DNA of 64,000 nucleotides from Tissierellales bacterium (GTDB lineage Bacteria > Bacillota > Clostridia > Tissierellales > Sedimentibacteraceae), in the NCBI GenBank assembly GCA_018433765.1, contig JAHDQO010000004.1, forward strand, positions 62,001 to 126,000, given 5' to 3'. Position 1 is the first letter of the stretch. The number at the start of each line of letters is the position of its first letter. The notes beneath the pieces were generated by a model. The model was not told where the DNA came from. It saw only the letters and a program-made list of their open reading frames with translations, and searched no databases. The position numbers and the translations under genes were made by a program. Shown in pieces: positions 34,613 to 42,068 of this stretch.

Positions 34613-34642
34613 TCCTTCCCAGCCTCTCTGTGCTAGTTTAAA
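34613..34642 (-). promoter_or_regulatory. First PyrR-type RNA-binding loop (anti-antiterminator)
   Basis: On the minus strand TTTAAACTAGCACAGAGAGGCT is followed by GGGAAGGA. It has the same TTTAAACTAG...GAGAGGCT framework as the second site and sits about 15 bases after the predicted transcription start. This is the usual place for PyrR-mediated attenuation. Confidence 0.75.
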
Positions 34643-34662
34643 GGTATATTTTCTTAATGATT

Positions 34663-34691
34663 ATAATATTACAAATTCTAGTTTTAGTCAA
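34663..34691 (-). promoter_or_regulatory. Promoter of the pyr operon
   Basis: Minus strand -35 TTGACT (34686-34691), 17-base spacer, -10 TATTAT (34663-34668); predicted start near 34656, just before the first PyrR loop. Confidence 0.75.
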
Positions 34692-34731
34692 TAAGTATTT
34701 TTGTTTTTTTTTGTAGTTTTATTTTATTAAA

Positions 34732-35463
34732 TTACAAAACTTTATTTTCTAATTGTTCTAAGGCTTTATCAGGATAATTAGTTATTACAGCATTAACATT
34801 ATAACTAGCTAATTTTTTTACCATATCCATGTCGTTAACAGTATACGTATTAATAGGTATATTATTCTTCCTAGTTTCAATAATTAAATGCTTGTCTATT
34901 GTTATGTAATATGGATGTAGTGCATCTGCACCTACTAATTTGAGATATTTCAAAGGTTCATATAGAGCTGATAGATATAATATACCCGTTTTTATTTTAG
35001 GATTAATTTCTTTTACTTTTACAAGTGCTCTATGATCAAATGAAGAAATAATTACTTTTTCTGTTAACCTATAATCTTCAATCAATTTTACTAATTTTTC
35101 TTCTATACCATTATAGAATACTGAACCAGCCTTAAGTTCTATATTGATTGTTATTTTTCTATTTACTAAATAATCAAATACTTCTCTAAGCAGAGGAAGT
35201 TTTTGACCTTTATATTTTTCATCAAACCATGTTCCTGCATCTAGCTTACGTAATTCTCTGCATGCCATATCTTTAATAAAACCTGTTCCATTCGTGGTTC
35301 TATCTACTCTTTCATCATGACAAACAATAAGGTATCCATCTTTTGATAGATGAACATCTAATTCAATACCGTTTGCTCCTTGCTTAACTGCATTTTTAAA
35401 TGATATCATTGTATTTTCAGGATAATATCCCATAGCACCTCTATGTCCCCAAATTTGAGTCAT
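34732..35463 (-). CDS. Glycerophosphodiester phosphodiesterase
   Basis: A 243-residue soluble enzyme of the GDPD family, which splits glycerophosphodiesters into glycerol 3-phosphate and alcohols. HRGAMGYYPENTMISFKNA gives the first catalytic His and the Glu-Asn pair, and GIELDVHLSKDGYLIVCHDE gives the metal Glu/Asp and the second His. No signal peptide is visible, so it acts in the cytoplasm. AGGAGG-like GGAGGTG precedes the ATG. It ends close to the pyr promoter. Confidence 0.93.
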   Translation of the reverse strand: MTQIWGHRGAMGYYPENTMISFKNAVKQGANGIELDVHLSKDGYLIVCHDERVDRTTNGTGFIKDMACRELRKLDAGTWFDEKYKGQKLPLLREVFDYLVNRKITINIELKAGSVFYNGIEEKLVKLIEDYRLTEKVIISSFDHRALVKVKEINPKIKTGILYLSALYEPLKYLKLVGADALHPYYITIDKHLIIETRKNNIPINTYTVNDMDMVKKLASYNVNAVITNYPDKALEQLENKVL

Positions 35464-35495
35464 TTAAACACCTCCATACTTTATAACCTTATGTT

Positions 35496-35693
35496 TTAAT
35501 CATCTTCTGCACTTTTTATTATTTTTGTTATTCTTCTTTCTAATTCTCGTCTAGTAATCCAAACCTGTCTATCACATGTTGTACATTTAATCCTAAAATC
35601 TGCACCTGTTCTTAATATTTCCCATTCAAAACCTCCACATGGATGTTTCTTTTTTAACTTTACAATGTCTCCAACTGATAACTTCATTGGCAT
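35496..35693 (-). CDS. DUF951 family small protein
   Basis: A 65-residue protein starting at MPMKLSVGD (AAGGAGTG six bases upstream); an earlier in-frame ATG has no ribosome site. KLSVGDIVKLKKKHPCGGFEWEILRTGADFRIKCTTCDRQVWITR is the DUF951 signature: a small basic beta-barrel-like fold with a CGG and a CxxC pair that may bind zinc. The family is widespread in Firmicutes near origin genes, and its job is unknown. It may bind nucleic acid, by fold character only. Confidence 0.88.
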   Translation of the reverse strand: MPMKLSVGDIVKLKKKHPCGGFEWEILRTGADFRIKCTTCDRQVWITRRELERRITKIIKSAEDD

Positions 35694-35725
35694 ATTATCA
35701 CTCCTTAGTACAGTATAAAAATTCA

Positions 35726-35805
35726 AGATTCTTCAACACCGCTTCACTGCATTCAGAATGATAATGACGAATCATCCTAAGCTAACATAGTGAGTCGAAA
35801 AATCT
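35726..35805. repeat. 80-bp imperfect palindromic intergenic element
   Basis: Ends AGATTCTTCAAC and GTCGAAAAATCT are imperfect inverted repeats. The interior holds CAGAATGATAATGACG, shared with the half copy at 1135-1177. It fits a small non-coding mobile-like or hairpin element between DUF951 and yedF. Confidence 0.6.
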
Positions 35806-35845
35806 AGTATAAAAAATAGATGAATTCTTAATTCAACAATTTTAT

Positions 35846-36427
35846 TTAAAGCATTATTGTATTACCTACTTGTGACATTGTTTCAACTATGTCATACATA
35901 TTAGAAATTTCACCAACTAGTAATTTGTCTTTAAGATTAAAAAAATCTAAACACGTTCCACATGAAAGTATTTTTACACCATTTTTCTCTAGTACTTTTA
36001 AATCTTCAATACATTCTGAACCCTTAGTAGTAAGTTCTATACCACTGTTTAAAAATATTAAGAAGGATGGATATGGTTTCGTCTCTGTTAAAGTATATAT
36101 AAATCCCTTCACAAGTATTTTTCCTAATTCTTCCGATCCTTTTCCAAGAATATTAGAACCAAACACATAACCAATATTGCTCTTTTCTACGTACTCATTT
36201 CTTGTTTCTTCTTCTTTTCCTGTCCTAGTTATATTTATATAAATACTATCATCTTTTTCTTTTACGTTAGTATCATACCCTAACTTTGTACACAGTTTAA
36301 TAACGTTAGATTTAGCTATTTTATTATCTACTATGACATTTATATTATCTATATTTTCTTCTAAAGCCTTTTTTGTCATAATTACTGGCTTAGGACATGC
36401 TTGTTTTCTTGCATCTACTATTTTCAT
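35846..36427 (-). CDS. yedF: Selenium metabolism protein YedF (TusA-like plus DsrE-like domains)
   Basis: A 193-residue two-domain protein. Residues 1-70 form a TusA/SirA-like domain with the sulfur-carrier motif ACPKPVIMTKKAL (Cys near residue 10). Residues about 88-193 are the DsrE-like part (GYVFGSNILGKGSEELGKILVKGFIYTLTE, EKNGVKILSCGTCLDFF). That combination defines YedF, a marker of selenium-dependent molybdenum hydroxylase systems. AGGGAGG lies before the ATG. The class V aminotransferase at 38867-40015 belongs to the same functional set. The selenoenzymes and selD are not in the window. Confidence 0.88.
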   Translation of the reverse strand: MKIVDARKQACPKPVIMTKKALEENIDNINVIVDNKIAKSNVIKLCTKLGYDTNVKEKDDSIYINITRTGKEEETRNEYVEKSNIGYVFGSNILGKGSEELGKILVKGFIYTLTETKPYPSFLIFLNSGIELTTKGSECIEDLKVLEKNGVKILSCGTCLDFFNLKDKLLVGEISNMYDIVETMSQVGNTIML

Positions 36428-36436
36428 AAAAAACCT

Positions 36437-36528
36437 CCCTTATATATAGTTGATATTTGATAGTATATAGTTTATAGTTAAAAGATGATTTACTCGTTTA
36501 TTTTGAATTTTACATTTTTAATTGCAAA
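36437..36528 (-). repeat. Degenerate short-repeat tract after the cvpA-like stop
   Basis: On the minus strand the gene end is followed by TTTGTAATTTGCAATT, ACGAGTAAATCATC, and then AACTATAAACTATATACTATC runs. It is a low-complexity relative of the other stop-abutting repeats. Confidence 0.4.
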
Positions 36529-37221
36529 TTACAAAATTCCTTTGTAAAGTAAATAACTTAGTATAACATTATTCTCATAAAATATAATACTTGCTCTGGA
36601 ATTTAAGACTTCATTAACAACCATATTACCCTCAGAGAAAGCAATAAATGGAGATGCCACTGCAAATATTACATACATAATAATAACACCTCTTAGTATA
36701 CCAAAAACTCCACCAAACATGCTGTTTATAACATTTAGTCCTGGTACTTTAAATACTTTATCTATTATGCTTGTTATCAATAATAATATTATATACGCAA
36801 TTAACATTACTAATACAAAACTAATTATTATAACTATTATTTCTGAAACTTTATCTACATACTGGTTTAATGAGTTAGAACTACTAGGTGCCGATTCTAT
36901 ATTAAATACACTACTTGAAAAGTTCTGTACCTCATTTGGTAGTTTATCAAAGCCTTTAAACAAATTAGATGGATTAAAATTATTATTAGGAAGTTCAGCA
37001 GCTAATTTTGAAAATTTCTGGCTTAAATAATCGTTTATTGTGGCATAAACCTTAGTATTATTAATTAAATAGTCTTTTGCCAAAGTATAGTATTTTTTAC
37101 TAACAAAGAAAGCAATAATGACACCTAAAGTATCAAAAAATGTTTTTATAAAACCCTTTCTTATTCCAGTTATGCATGCAATAATCAGATAAATGATTAC
37201 AATAGAATCAACAATATTCAT
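36529..37221 (-). CDS. CvpA family membrane protein
   Basis: A 230-residue protein starting at MNIVDSIVIIYLIIACITGIRKG (AAGGTG nine bases upstream); a GTG four codons earlier lies inside that ribosome site. Four membrane segments are seen: about 5-22, 27-45, 130-155 and 168-195, with a helical loop between 50 and 125. The layout and the FPGLNVIN/GGVFGILRGVI region match CvpA/colicin V production proteins of Firmicutes. Some relatives aid envelope or DNA-uptake functions; the role here is not clear. Confidence 0.82.
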   Translation of the reverse strand: MNIVDSIVIIYLIIACITGIRKGFIKTFFDTLGVIIAFFVSKKYYTLAKDYLINNTKVYATINDYLSQKFSKLAAELPNNNFNPSNLFKGFDKLPNEVQNFSSSVFNIESAPSSSNSLNQYVDKVSEIIVIIISFVLVMLIAYIILLLITSIIDKVFKVPGLNVINSMFGGVFGILRGVIIMYVIFAVASPFIAFSEGNMVVNEVLNSRASIIFYENNVILSYLLYKGIL

Positions 37222-37265
37222 ATTAATACACACCTTCTTCTATAAAAATTTAATAGTTTATTATT

Positions 37266-38327
37266 TTATTTACTTATTATTTCTCCACATATTAGTTTGT
37301 TAGTAAAAAGCATATACATATTATGATTTAAAACATAAAAATCTAATATATCCTCCTTACTGTTCCACAATAAATTTACTTTTCCATTATTAACAATAGT
37401 AACAGTTTTATTATTAAATACATATATTTTATCTTCAATTAATTTAAGTTTATTAAATTCAGAAGGTATCATTATTCTTTTTTTAATCTTACCTTCAATA
37501 ACTTCAATAAGTTCATTATTAGCTTCATTTTCAACTAAAAGATATATATTTTCTTTATTATGATCAATGTCATAATCTAGCAATTTACTAATACTATCTT
37601 TACGTAATAATTTCCCTTCCGCATTAATTAAGTAAATATTTTTATCAGTAATTGCAAAAATGTTATTATTGTAATAATAGGTTTCTATTACAATTTCATC
37701 TTTTAAATCCATTTTCCAAAAGGATGTCCCATTAATTAAATTAAATTCTAATTCACTAATCAACAAACCATTATCAACATAAAATGAACTTAAAATAAAA
37801 CTTTCAGATTTATCGCTTACACTAACAGATAAAATTCTATTTTCGAGGTCTTTTTTATTTAATACCAATTCATTTGGATATTCTAATATATATAAGGAGT
37901 TTTTGTTGTTTGTTTCAGTTATTATGATGGTTTTATCTTTTTGTGACTGTATTGAAATTATTTGCTCATCAATCTTTATAATATCTTGCTTGTTACCTTC
38001 ATAATCATACATCTCTACATTATTTCCATAAACTCTATAAATATTATTACTAATGTATATAGAATCAGAAAATTCATTTTTTTCATTTTCCCATAATATT
38101 TGTCCTGCTACATCATAACAAATTAGTTTTTGATCATTGTAACTTATTATATTGTTTTCATAAAAAATACTGTTCTTTAATGTGTTTATATCAATATTAC
38201 TTTTTTGTACATATGTATAAACATTCTTAGAGAAAAGGCTTGTACTACCTTGATATTTGTATAAAACAAATAATAAGATTAAAGCAATGATAAACATTAT
38301 TAGCATATAGATAAACTTTTTTCTCAT
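37266..38327 (-). CDS. Membrane-anchored beta-propeller-like protein (DUF5711 type)
   Basis: A 353-residue protein if started at MRKKFIYML; the frame is open to 38375, but the upstream ATG gives a poor signal start. One N-terminal membrane segment (about 4-24) is followed by a long outer domain of repeated short strands. These have patterns such as IISYNDQKLICYDVAGQILWENE, NNVEMYDYEGN and ITDKNIYLINAEGKLL, typical of WD/PQQ-like beta-propellers and of DUF5711. It has no catalytic motif. It may be a binding or scaffold protein at the cell surface. AAAGG lies about 12 bases before the chosen ATG. Confidence 0.7.
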   Translation of the reverse strand: MRKKFIYMLIMFIIALILLFVLYKYQGSTSLFSKNVYTYVQKSNIDINTLKNSIFYENNIISYNDQKLICYDVAGQILWENEKNEFSDSIYISNNIYRVYGNNVEMYDYEGNKQDIIKIDEQIISIQSQKDKTIIITETNNKNSLYILEYPNELVLNKKDLENRILSVSVSDKSESFILSSFYVDNGLLISELEFNLINGTSFWKMDLKDEIVIETYYYNNNIFAITDKNIYLINAEGKLLRKDSISKLLDYDIDHNKENIYLLVENEANNELIEVIEGKIKKRIMIPSEFNKLKLIEDKIYVFNNKTVTIVNNGKVNLLWNSKEDILDFYVLNHNMYMLFTNKLICGEIISK

Positions 38328-38448
38328 AAAATGGTTATTCCTTTCATTACATTCAAATGTACAATATTCTGCCATTTATATTATAACAGAAAATTTGGAA
38401 ATATTAAATTAATTAATAATTAATTTGCATAACCCTCAGTTTAAAATT

Positions 38449-38700
38449 TTAGAAAAGTTTTTCATATGTTCTTCTTTCTATATCTTCTATTATTTGATTA
38501 TCTTCCTTATCTTTACTGTTTATGATTAAAACTTTGTTAGCATTACTTGTATATTTTAATATTTCAGATAATTTGTTAATATCACTATTATATATTAATA
38601 TACTTGTATCATGATCTATATTGTCTGTTATATCCCATCCCTTTTTTTCTAACTCATTTGATAAATTGTTATTAATCGAATTATAAGTTACTATTTTCAT
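38449..38700 (-). CDS. Small protein, possibly YkuS/UPF0180-like
   Basis: An 83-residue soluble protein with alternating beta and helix segments: MKIVTYNSINNNLSNELEKKGWDIT, STSILIYNS-like, VLIINSKD. The plan of a small Rossmann-like domain resembles the UPF0180/YkuS family (short strand, helix, then Gly-Trp). The match is weak. AAAGGGATG lies before the ATG. Its neighbours are the propeller protein and the aminotransferase on the same strand. No function can be given. Confidence 0.55.
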   Translation of the reverse strand: MKIVTYNSINNNLSNELEKKGWDITDNIDHDTSILIYNSDINKLSEILKYTSNANKVLIINSKDKEDNQIIEDIERRTYEKLF

Positions 38701-38797
38701 GTATACAACATCCCTTTATTATAATTTTATTATTCTTTTATTTCACAACTATATTAAATCTGAATTTTTCAATTTTGTTTTTTATTTTTACATTAAA

Positions 38798-38837
38798 AAA
38801 ACCTTTTAATTATATTTTTTTATAATTAAAAGGTTTT
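38798..38837 (-). terminator. Terminator after the class V aminotransferase gene
   Basis: A perfect 17-base AT-rich stem (arms AAAACCTTTTAATTATA and its complement) with a 6-base loop is followed on the minus strand by a T-run. It lies 30 bases past the stop. Confidence 0.8.
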
Positions 38838-38866
38838 ATTCATTTTATTTAAAAATAGTAACTTAA

Positions 38867-40015
38867 TTAATTATATTTTCCTGATGAAATATCATTTAAA
38901 GCATTTGCAGCTATTAAAATTTCTTTTTCTGTATTAAATGGTCCAAAGCTAAATCTAACCGCTCCGCTATCTTCTGTCCCTAAAGTTTTATGAGCTAAAG
39001 GTGCACAATGAAGTCCCGGTCTAACTGCTATTTTATAGTTTGTATCCAAAAGATATGCAACCTCAGCGGAATCCATTTCATTAACATTTAACGATACTAC
39101 ACCACATCTGCTAGAAATATCATCTGAGCCATATATTTGGATATTATCAATTTTTTTAACTTCGTTGATGAATAGGTCTATAATTTTTTTTTCGTGCTCT
39201 AGAATTGATTTTTGCCCTCGTTTTAAAATATACTTAATGCCTGCATTTAATCCAGCTATACCTGGTAAATTTGGTGTACCGCTTTCGTATTTATCTGGAA
39301 AAAAATCAGGTTGATAAACACTACTTGATTTACTTCCTGTACCACCTTCTCTTATTTGGTTAAGTACAATATTATTATTTATTATTAAAGCACCTGTACC
39401 CTGAGGTCCTAATAAACCTTTATGACCCGGAAAAGCAAGTAAATCTATATTCATTTTCTTCAAATCAATATCAAGAACTCCTGCACTTTGAGCTGCATCT
39501 ACAAGATATATCAAATTATTTTTTTTACATATTTCACCAATTTCCTTTATTGGAAAAATAGTTCCTGTTAAATTTGATACATGAACAGTGACAACTAATT
39601 TTGTATTATCTTTTATTTCTTTAGTTATGTCATCTATATTTAGAGAGCCATCTTTTTCACATTGTACTATGCTGTGTTCAATTCCATATTTTTCTAGTTC
39701 ATGAATAGGTCTTAAAACTGAATTATGCTCCATTGATGTTGTAATTACATGGTCACCCTTTTTAAGCAGCCCTTTTATTGCTAAATTTAAACTGTCTGTC
39801 GCATTAAATGTATATATTGTCCTCAATGGATCATCAAAATTAAACAGCTCTGATATAAGTTCTCTCGTTTCATAAATAATACGAGCTCCTTCAATTGCCA
39901 TAGCATGACTTCCTCTTCCGGGATTTGCACCATAGTTAGTCATAGCATTCATAATGCTTGTGTAAACAGATTCTGGTTTTGGAAAAGTAGTTGCTGCATT
40001 ATCTAAATAAATCAA
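38867..40015 (-). CDS. Class V aminotransferase, cysteine desulfurase-like (EF2568/TIGR01977 type)
   Basis: A 382-residue PLP enzyme. The start is TTG at 40015 (then IYLDNAATT), with AAAGGGTG six bases upstream; the frame is open to 40102, but that N-terminal extension is not family-like. The PLP lysine is in FPGHKGLLGPQGTG, the Asp in YLVDAAQSAG, and a Cys lies in AVRPGLHCAPLAH, the position used for persulfide or perselenide. It matches the subgroup found with YedF and SelD in selenium-dependent molybdenum hydroxylase regions, so it may handle selenium rather than general iron-sulfur assembly. A housekeeping sulfur role is also possible. Confidence 0.85.
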   Translation of the reverse strand: MIYLDNAATTFPKPESVYTSIMNAMTNYGANPGRGSHAMAIEGARIIYETRELISELFNFDDPLRTIYTFNATDSLNLAIKGLLKKGDHVITTSMEHNSVLRPIHELEKYGIEHSIVQCEKDGSLNIDDITKEIKDNTKLVVTVHVSNLTGTIFPIKEIGEICKKNNLIYLVDAAQSAGVLDIDLKKMNIDLLAFPGHKGLLGPQGTGALIINNNIVLNQIREGGTGSKSSSVYQPDFFPDKYESGTPNLPGIAGLNAGIKYILKRGQKSILEHEKKIIDLFINEVKKIDNIQIYGSDDISSRCGVVSLNVNEMDSAEVAYLLDTNYKIAVRPGLHCAPLAHKTLGTEDSGAVRFSFGPFNTEKEILIAANALNDISSGKYN

Positions 40016-40203
40016 AACATTCACCCTTTTGAGAGATAAAAAACTTATTTGTCTTTTATCAATTAGTTTTTGTACCTTTAAAACATTATATGTATTATAC
40101 AAAATTTCATAATTATTTTATCATATTTATATAGAAAAGTAAGTTTTAAATATATGACAAATTTTTATCAATTTCTACATACTATTCTTTTTTGTTATAC
40201 AAA

Positions 40204-40230
40204 AAAAGCCGGTATATATAACCGGCTTTT
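40204..40230 (-). terminator. Terminator of the hydrogenase operon
   Basis: 10-base arms AAAAGCCGGT/ACCGGCTTTT with a 7-base loop; a T-run follows on the minus strand, ten bases past the hydrogenase stop. Confidence 0.88.
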
Positions 40231-40239
40231 ATGATATTG

Positions 40240-42060
40240 TTAAATTAACTGTTCCATTAACTCTTTAAATTCTTCTTCGTTTTGTAATGGGTAAATTTCT
40301 TTCTTTTCATAATGTGTATGAAGCAGTTTATGAGATAAATGTCCATTTGGCTCTTTTAGATAATCATCATATAACTTCTTAATTTCAGGGTTTTTATGAG
40401 ATTTTCTAAATTCCATTGACTGATCTTCTTCATATAAAGCATTTGCTCTATTAACTTTAGGATTAACATCTAATCTTGCTTTAGAAGATACATGTGACTG
40501 TCCACCACCGTGAACACATCCACCCGGACAAGCCATTACTTCTATAAAATGATAATCTTTTTCTCCTGATTTCACGGCATCTAGAACCTTTGCTGCATTT
40601 TTAGTTCCATGTGCTACAGCTACTTTAATTTCAGTATCCACTCCATCTATAGGAAGTGTCACTGATGCTTCTTTAACACCTTCTATACCTCTAACAGCTT
40701 TATATTCTATGCTTTCTAAATCTTTTTCTGTTAATATATCAGCTACAGTTCTTAATGCAGCTTCCATAACTCCGCCAGTAGCTCCAAATATTACACCAGC
40801 TCCTGAATATTCACCTAAAACCTTGTCAAATTTCTCATCTTTAAGGTTTAAGAAGTCTATTCTTGCTTGTTTAATCATATCTCCTAATTCTCTTGTAGTA
40901 AGTGATATATCCACATCTCTAATACCGTCAACTTGCATTTCAGGTCTAGCAGCTTCTGTCTTTTTAGAAGTACATGGCATCACTGATACTACTACTATTT
41001 TTTTAGGATCAATTCCTGCTTTTTTAGCCCAATATGATTTAGCTATAGCTCCAAACATTTGTTGGGGTGATTTACAAGTTGATAAATTATCAATAAATTC
41101 AGGATAATACATTTCACAATATCTTATCCAACCTGGAGAACAAGAAGTTATCATTGGAAGTTTTCCACCATTTTTAACTCTACCTAAAAGTTCTGTTCCT
41201 TCTTCCATTATTGTTAAATCAGCTGAGAAGTTTGTATCAAATACTTTATTAAAACCAATTCTTCTCAACGCTGCTACCATTTTGCCTGTTACTCTAGTTC
41301 CTACAGGTAGTCCAAACTCTTCTCCTAACGAAGCTCTAACAGCTGGCGCTGTTTGAACTACAACATATTTATCAGGATCATCTATTGCTTGCCATACATC
41401 GTCTATATTAGTTTTTTCTCTTAAAGCTGCTACTGGACAGGCTTGAATGCATTGTCCGCAATAAGTACAAGGCACATCAGCCATACTATGATTAAAAGCA
41501 GGTGCAACTTCAGTCTCAAATCCTCTTTTTGTAAAATCTAGAATACCAATTCCTTGAACTTTAGTACATGTGCTTACACATCTACCGCATAATATACATT
41601 TACTTGCATCTCTTACTATTGAATGAGATACAGCATCTACTATTTGAGGTCTTTTTTCACCTTCGTATGGTATATCTTCTATTCCTAATTCATTACAAAG
41701 CTTTTGTAATTCACATGTTCCATTTCTTTGACAAGTTAAGCACTCTCTATTATGATTTGCTAATATTAATTCTACATTTGTTTTAACAGCTTCTCTAACT
41801 CTAGGTGTATTAGTTCTAACATTCATTCCATCTTCAACTTTTAATACACAAGAAGCAGGTAAATTTCTCAAAGGTCTTCCATTAACATCTGCCTCAACTA
41901 CACACACTCTACATGCTGCTATTTCATTTACGTCTTTTAAATAGCAAAGTGTTGGTATATCTATACCGGCTTCACGAGCTGCCATTAGAACTGTGTAGTC
42001 TTTCGGAACTTTTACTTCTATACCATTTATAGTTACAGTAACTTTCTCCACAACTAACAC
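40240..42060 (-). CDS. hndD: [FeFe]-hydrogenase catalytic subunit (HndD/HydA type)
   Basis: A 606-residue subunit of an NAD(P)-linked, probably electron-bifurcating hydrogenase. An N-terminal 2Fe-2S domain (CYLKDVNEIAACRVC) is followed by a HxxxC region cluster (HNRECLTCQRNGTC). Two 4Fe-4S clusters come next (CILCGRCVSTC, CTYCGQCIQAC), then the H-cluster domain with TSCSPGW (305-311), VMPCTSKK (Cys363) and EVMACPGGCVHGGG. In the first H-cluster motif the second Cys of TSCCP is Ser308. A small C-terminal domain ends it. The start is GTG; a second in-frame GTG at 42051 is an alternative. It is last in a four-gene Hnd-like operon. Confidence 0.96.
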   Translation of the reverse strand: MLVVEKVTVTINGIEVKVPKDYTVLMAAREAGIDIPTLCYLKDVNEIAACRVCVVEADVNGRPLRNLPASCVLKVEDGMNVRTNTPRVREAVKTNVELILANHNRECLTCQRNGTCELQKLCNELGIEDIPYEGEKRPQIVDAVSHSIVRDASKCILCGRCVSTCTKVQGIGILDFTKRGFETEVAPAFNHSMADVPCTYCGQCIQACPVAALREKTNIDDVWQAIDDPDKYVVVQTAPAVRASLGEEFGLPVGTRVTGKMVAALRRIGFNKVFDTNFSADLTIMEEGTELLGRVKNGGKLPMITSCSPGWIRYCEMYYPEFIDNLSTCKSPQQMFGAIAKSYWAKKAGIDPKKIVVVSVMPCTSKKTEAARPEMQVDGIRDVDISLTTRELGDMIKQARIDFLNLKDEKFDKVLGEYSGAGVIFGATGGVMEAALRTVADILTEKDLESIEYKAVRGIEGVKEASVTLPIDGVDTEIKVAVAHGTKNAAKVLDAVKSGEKDYHFIEVMACPGGCVHGGGQSHVSSKARLDVNPKVNRANALYEEDQSMEFRKSHKNPEIKKLYDDYLKEPNGHLSHKLLHTHYEKKEIYPLQNEEEFKELMEQLI

Positions 42061-42068
42061 CTTCTCTC

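Noticed and set aside
40016-40102. N-terminal extension of the class V aminotransferase
   Set aside because: Family proteins begin at IYLDNAATT; the TTG at 40015 has AAAGGGTG six bases upstream, and the extension shows no conserved features.
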